In this document: positions 7,051 to 8,957 of the stretch, piece by piece | Numbering within the stretch: the stretch's first letter is position 1 | Layout: each line of letters begins with the position of its first letter | Assembly: GCA_900547725.1 (NCBI GenBank) | Contig: URHR01000073.1 | Coordinates: 1 to 8,957, forward strand | DNA from: an uncultured Eubacteriales bacterium | GTDB taxonomy: Bacteria; Bacillota; Clostridia; Oscillospirales; CAG-272 | Length of the DNA: 8,957 nt | Direction: 5' to 3' | Position numbers and translations under genes: made by a program | Notes under the pieces: model-generated | Seen by the model: only the letters and a program-made list of their open reading frames with translations | Told to the model about the DNA's origin: nothing | Databases searched by the model: none

Positions 7051-7073
7051 GTTTCGAAAAAATGAGGTAAAAT
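7045..7073 (+). promoter_or_regulatory. Sigma-A promoter of gap
   Basis: TTGTAA (7045-7050) and TAAAAT (7068-7073) are 17 bases apart. The last three bases of the -35 box are the stop codon of the preceding glycosyltransferase gene, so the two units are tightly packed. Transcription would start near 7080, leaving a 66-base leader before gap. Confidence 0.75.
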
Positions 7074-7092
7074 ATATCTGTATGAAAAGGAC

Positions 7093-7109
7093 AACCCCTC
7101 GGGGCGGTT
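7093..7109 (+). other. Hairpin in the gap leader
   Basis: AACC (7093-7096) and CC (7097-7098) pair with GG (7103-7104) and GGTT (7106-7109), with one bulged C at 7105 and a four-base loop. A run of seven Ts follows only 12 bases later (7121-7127), so it is not a standard terminator. It could stabilise the 5' end of the gap mRNA. I see no known riboswitch. Confidence 0.4.
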
Positions 7110-7145
7110 CCGACTCAGAATTTTTTTAACGGAGGATTCATTCCA

Positions 7146-8165
7146 ATGGCAAATGTAAAAGTTGCGATTAACGGTTTCGGACGTATCGGCCGTCTGGCGT
7201 TCCGTCAGATGTTCGGTGCAAAGGGCTACACCGTCGTTGCGATCAACGACCTGACCAAGCCCTCTATGCTGGCTCACCTGCTCAAGTACGACTCGGCACA
7301 GGGCAAGTACAATCATGAGATTTCCGCAGACGATGAGGCGGGCACGCTGACCGTTGACGGCAAGACCATGAAGATCTACGCCGAGAAGGACGCGAAGAAC
7401 TGCCCGTGGAAGAAGCTGAAGGTCGATGTCGTTCTGGAATGCACCGGCTTCTATACTTCCAAAGAAAAGTCGATGGCGCACATCGAAGCAGGCGCAAAGA
7501 AGGTTGTTATCTCCGCTCCCGCGGGCAACGACCTCAAGACCATTGTCTACAGCGTCAACGAAAAGACTCTGACCCCCGAGGATCAGATCATTTCCGCCGC
7601 TTCCTGCACCACCAACTGCCTCGCTCCCATGGCGAAGGCGCTCAACGATTACGCTCCCATCCTGTCGGGTATCATGACCACCGTTCACGCTTTCACCGGC
7701 GACCAGATGGTTCTGGACGGCCCGCACAGAAAGGGTGACCTCCGCCGTGCCCGCGCCGCTTCGGTCAACATCGTTCCGAACTCCACCGGCGCTGCAAAGG
7801 CAATCGGTCTGGTTATCCCCGAGCTGAACGGCAAGCTGATCGGCTCTGCTCAGCGTGTGCCTGTTCCCACCGGCTCCACCACCCTGCTGGTCGCAGTCGT
7901 CAAGGGCAAGGACGTCACCAAGGAGTCCATCAACGCTGCTATGAAGGCTGCTGCTTCTGAGTCCTTCGGCTACAACGAGGACCAGATCGTCTCCTCCGAC
8001 GTCATCGGTATGCGCTACGGCTCTCTGTTCGACGCTACCCAGACCATGGTCGCTAAGATCGACGACGACACCTATCAGGTTCAGGTCGTGTCTTGGTACG
8101 ACAACGAGAACTCCTACACCTCTCAGATGGTCCGTACCATTAAGTACTTCGCTGAGAACTGCTAA
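7146..8165 (+). CDS. gap: Glyceraldehyde-3-phosphate dehydrogenase, NAD-dependent type I
   Basis: This 339-residue enzyme oxidises and phosphorylates glyceraldehyde-3-phosphate to 1,3-bisphosphoglycerate in glycolysis, producing NADH in the cytoplasm. The Rossmann signature NGFGRIGR is at 9-16. Asp35 in AINDL is the residue that favours NAD over NADP. The active-site SCTTNC has Cys154, and His181 lies in TTVHAFTGDQ. The C-terminal WYDNENSYTSQMVR is typical. Length is normal and the gene is intact. GGAGG at 7131-7135 lies 10 bases before ATG. Codon use points to strong expression: lysine is almost always AAG, and alanine shifts from mostly GCG/GCA in the first third to almost only GCT in the last 80 codons. 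It has its own promoter and terminator and no other glycolytic gene beside it in the window. Confidence 0.98.
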   Translation: MANVKVAINGFGRIGRLAFRQMFGAKGYTVVAINDLTKPSMLAHLLKYDSAQGKYNHEISADDEAGTLTVDGKTMKIYAEKDAKNCPWKKLKVDVVLECTGFYTSKEKSMAHIEAGAKKVVISAPAGNDLKTIVYSVNEKTLTPEDQIISAASCTTNCLAPMAKALNDYAPILSGIMTTVHAFTGDQMVLDGPHRKGDLRRARAASVNIVPNSTGAAKAIGLVIPELNGKLIGSAQRVPVPTGSTTLLVAVVKGKDVTKESINAAMKAAASESFGYNEDQIVSSDVIGMRYGSLFDATQTMVAKIDDDTYQVQVVSWYDNENSYTSQMVRTIKYFAENC

Positions 8166-8178
8166 TCATAGCTCTACG

Positions 8179-8255
8179 CTCAAAAGCGCTTGAGGTGCCG
8201 TGCTGAATAACAGTTGATACCGGCTTTGCCGGTACGAACATGCTGTGATTGGCAT
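8179..8255 (+). other. Structured 3' untranslated region of gap
   Basis: Between the gap stop codon and its terminator, about 110 bases contain three small hairpins: CTCAA/TTGAG (8179-8194), a perfect 7-bp TACCGGC-TTT-GCCGGTA (8218-8234), and CATGC/GCATG (about 8239-8255). None is followed by a T-run. They would lie in the 3' end of the gap transcript and could affect its stability or be released as a small RNA; this is inference from folding alone. Confidence 0.4.
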
Positions 8256-8275
8256 GACAACAGGATATTGAGTTC

Positions 8276-8322
8276 AACACCCTTCCTTTTGCGGGTTTCC
8301 GTGAGGGGAAGGGTGTTTTTTT
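8276..8322 (+). terminator. Intrinsic terminator of gap
   Basis: AACACCCTTCC (8276-8286) pairs without mismatch with GGAAGGGTGTT (8307-8317) across a 20-base loop. Seven consecutive Ts at 8316-8322 follow and partly belong to the stem. This is the strongest terminator in the window. Confidence 0.92.
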
Positions 8323-8327
8323 GCTGA

Positions 8328-8568
8328 AAAAAGCAATGGAACGAGTTTCTTTCCAAAATGAATATGTTGCAACAAAAAGACGGAATAAAGTACGGAAATC
8401 TTAGCCATGAAGCAGGCAATGATACAGCTGAAAAGTATTGTATCCCAAAGGAAAAAATGGTAAAATGTTTTTAGTGTCGATAAATACATTTACGAAATTG
8501 ATATTGATGATTCTGGAAATAAAATGTCAATGAATTGCGGCGTAAATCAGTCAAAAACCTGGGCGTAA
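8328..8568 (+). pseudogene. Possible frameshifted coding remnant
   Basis: I do not recognise a family. Two plus-strand frames give protein-like, charged sequence and hand over to each other. One is open from 8328 (first ATG 8358) to a stop at 8472-8474 and includes GIKYGNLSHEAGNDTAEKY and IPKEKMVK. The other opens right after a stop at 8461-8463 and runs to 8566-8568 with VDKYIYEIDIDDSGNKMS. The handover falls in the A/T-run stretch around 8463-8472, as expected for a single-base indel in an ancestral gene. No good ribosome binding site precedes it, and it begins directly after the gap terminator, so its 5' end is probably missing. The DNA is AT-rich relative to gap. It might instead be non-coding sequence open by chance; total length is only about 80 codons. 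Confidence 0.3.
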
Positions 8569-8585
8569 ATGCGTCCGGGCTTTTT
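8558..8585 (+). terminator. Second intrinsic terminator downstream of gap
   Basis: CCTGGGCG (8558-8565) pairs with CGTCCGGG (8572-8579), including two G-T pairs, around a six-base loop. It is followed by C and five Ts (8581-8585). The stop codon of the apparent coding remnant lies in the loop, the usual place for the terminator of a real former gene. Confidence 0.75.
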
Positions 8586-8667
8586 GTGATGTAAAGGAAA
8601 CCGGGCCGGAGTTTGGCACGGTATGGGGATGAGATCCCTAAATGGGGAAAGTGGCGGGAAAGGGAAA

Positions 8668-8957
8668 ATGAAAGAGAAATTGAGGCTTGCTGTTTTTGGC
8701 CACAAAAGGTGGTCGAGAGAGGGCGGAGTAGAGATCGTTGTCAAAGAGCTCTGCACACGGATGGCGCAGCAGGGCTGTCAGGTGACATGCTACAACAGAT
8801 CGGGACATCATGTGAGCGGTGCGGAATATGATGATGCCAGTAAAATTGAATACGCTGGAATCTGCCAGAAATATGTTCCGACCATTCAGCGGAGAGGGGA
8901 TGGAGATATAATACGCGGCTGTCATAATAGGGACAAGGGTACGGCAGAGAATGAAAG
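8668..8957 (+). CDS. N-terminal part of a GT4-type glycosyltransferase (DUF1972 domain), cut by the window end and possibly broken
   Basis: Reading from ATG 8668 there is no stop to the window end (96 codons). Residues 7-77 match the N-terminal DUF1972 region of GT4-like rhamnosyl-/glycosyltransferases that build surface polysaccharides on the inner membrane face: AVFGHKR, SREGGVEIVVKEL, QVTCYNRSGHHVSG and YVPTI. Two things are odd. The usual HKRIPSREGG is one residue shorter here (HKRWSREGG). After Gly77 (about 8898) the expected GLAA-TSS segment is absent in all three frames, and an unrelated-looking sequence follows. Arginine is mostly AGG/AGA, unlike the CGN-rich nuclease-helicase and gap genes, which suggests foreign origin. 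A purine-rich GGGAAAGGGAAA precedes the ATG; no clear promoter is seen. Family membership of the first part is fairly firm; whether the gene is functional is doubtful. Confidence 0.7.
   Translation, partial: MKEKLRLAVFGHKRWSREGGVEIVVKELCTRMAQQGCQVTCYNRSGHHVSGAEYDDASKIEYAGICQKYVPTIQRRGDGDIIRGCHNRDKGTAENE

Noticed and set aside
6720..7727. 335-codon minus-strand frame across the glycosyltransferase end and gap start
   Set aside because: It covers two well-supported plus-strand genes and the gap promoter and shows no recognisable domain.
8180..8489. Two overlapping minus-strand frames (79 and 71 codons) after gap
   Set aside because: They run through the gap terminator, have no ribosome binding site and show no recognisable motif.
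8613..8629. TTGGCACG, resembling a sigma-54 -24 box, upstream of the DUF1972 gene
   Set aside because: The required -12 GC box (TTGC-type) is absent at the correct spacing; GGGGA is found there instead.

Overview
The window looks like chromosomal DNA from a low-GC-lineage Gram-positive (Clostridia-type) bacterium with a fairly GC-rich genome. The signs are near-consensus sigma-A promoters with 17-bp spacers, AGGAGG-type ribosome binding sites, archaeal/eukaryotic-type prolyl-tRNA synthetase as found in many Clostridia, and palindromic GC-rich intergenic elements of a kind I remember from gut Firmicutes. I cannot name the species.

Layout: (1) 1-66, five tandem copies of a 13-bp unit; (2) 85-2544 (+), a single-chain RecB-type nuclease fused to an Fe-S XPD/DinG-type helicase; (3) 2646-3926 (+), a PLP aminotransferase of the Rv3722c/Aminotran_MocR type, probably aspartate aminotransferase, with its own promoter, ending in a three-hairpin element that includes an intrinsic terminator; (4) 4065-4556 (-), an AT-rich gene of unknown function with two membrane helices; (5) 4649-6091 (-), proS, driven by a fully consensus promoter; (6) 6235-7050 (+), a WecG/TagA/CpsF glycosyltransferase divergent from proS; (7) 7146-8165 (+), glycolytic GAPDH (gap), with a promoter whose -35 box overlaps the preceding stop codon; (8) 8166-8667, a hairpin-rich gap 3' UTR, a strong terminator, an apparently frameshifted coding remnant and a second terminator; (9) 8668 to the window end (+), the 5' part of a GT4/DUF1972 glycosyltransferase whose similarity to its family seems to stop abruptly near 8898.

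The genes are mostly independent housekeeping transcription units (DNA repair, amino-acid metabolism, translation, glycolysis, cell-surface glycan synthesis), not one pathway. The two glycosyltransferases could both belong to envelope polysaccharide synthesis, but they are separated by gap and by two terminators. I do not see a convincing new multi-gene system. The less ordinary items are the nuclease-helicase fusion beside a tandem repeat, the AT-rich membrane protein, and the patch of remnants after gap, where arginine codon use (AGG/AGA) differs from the CGN-rich neighbours and suggests transferred DNA.
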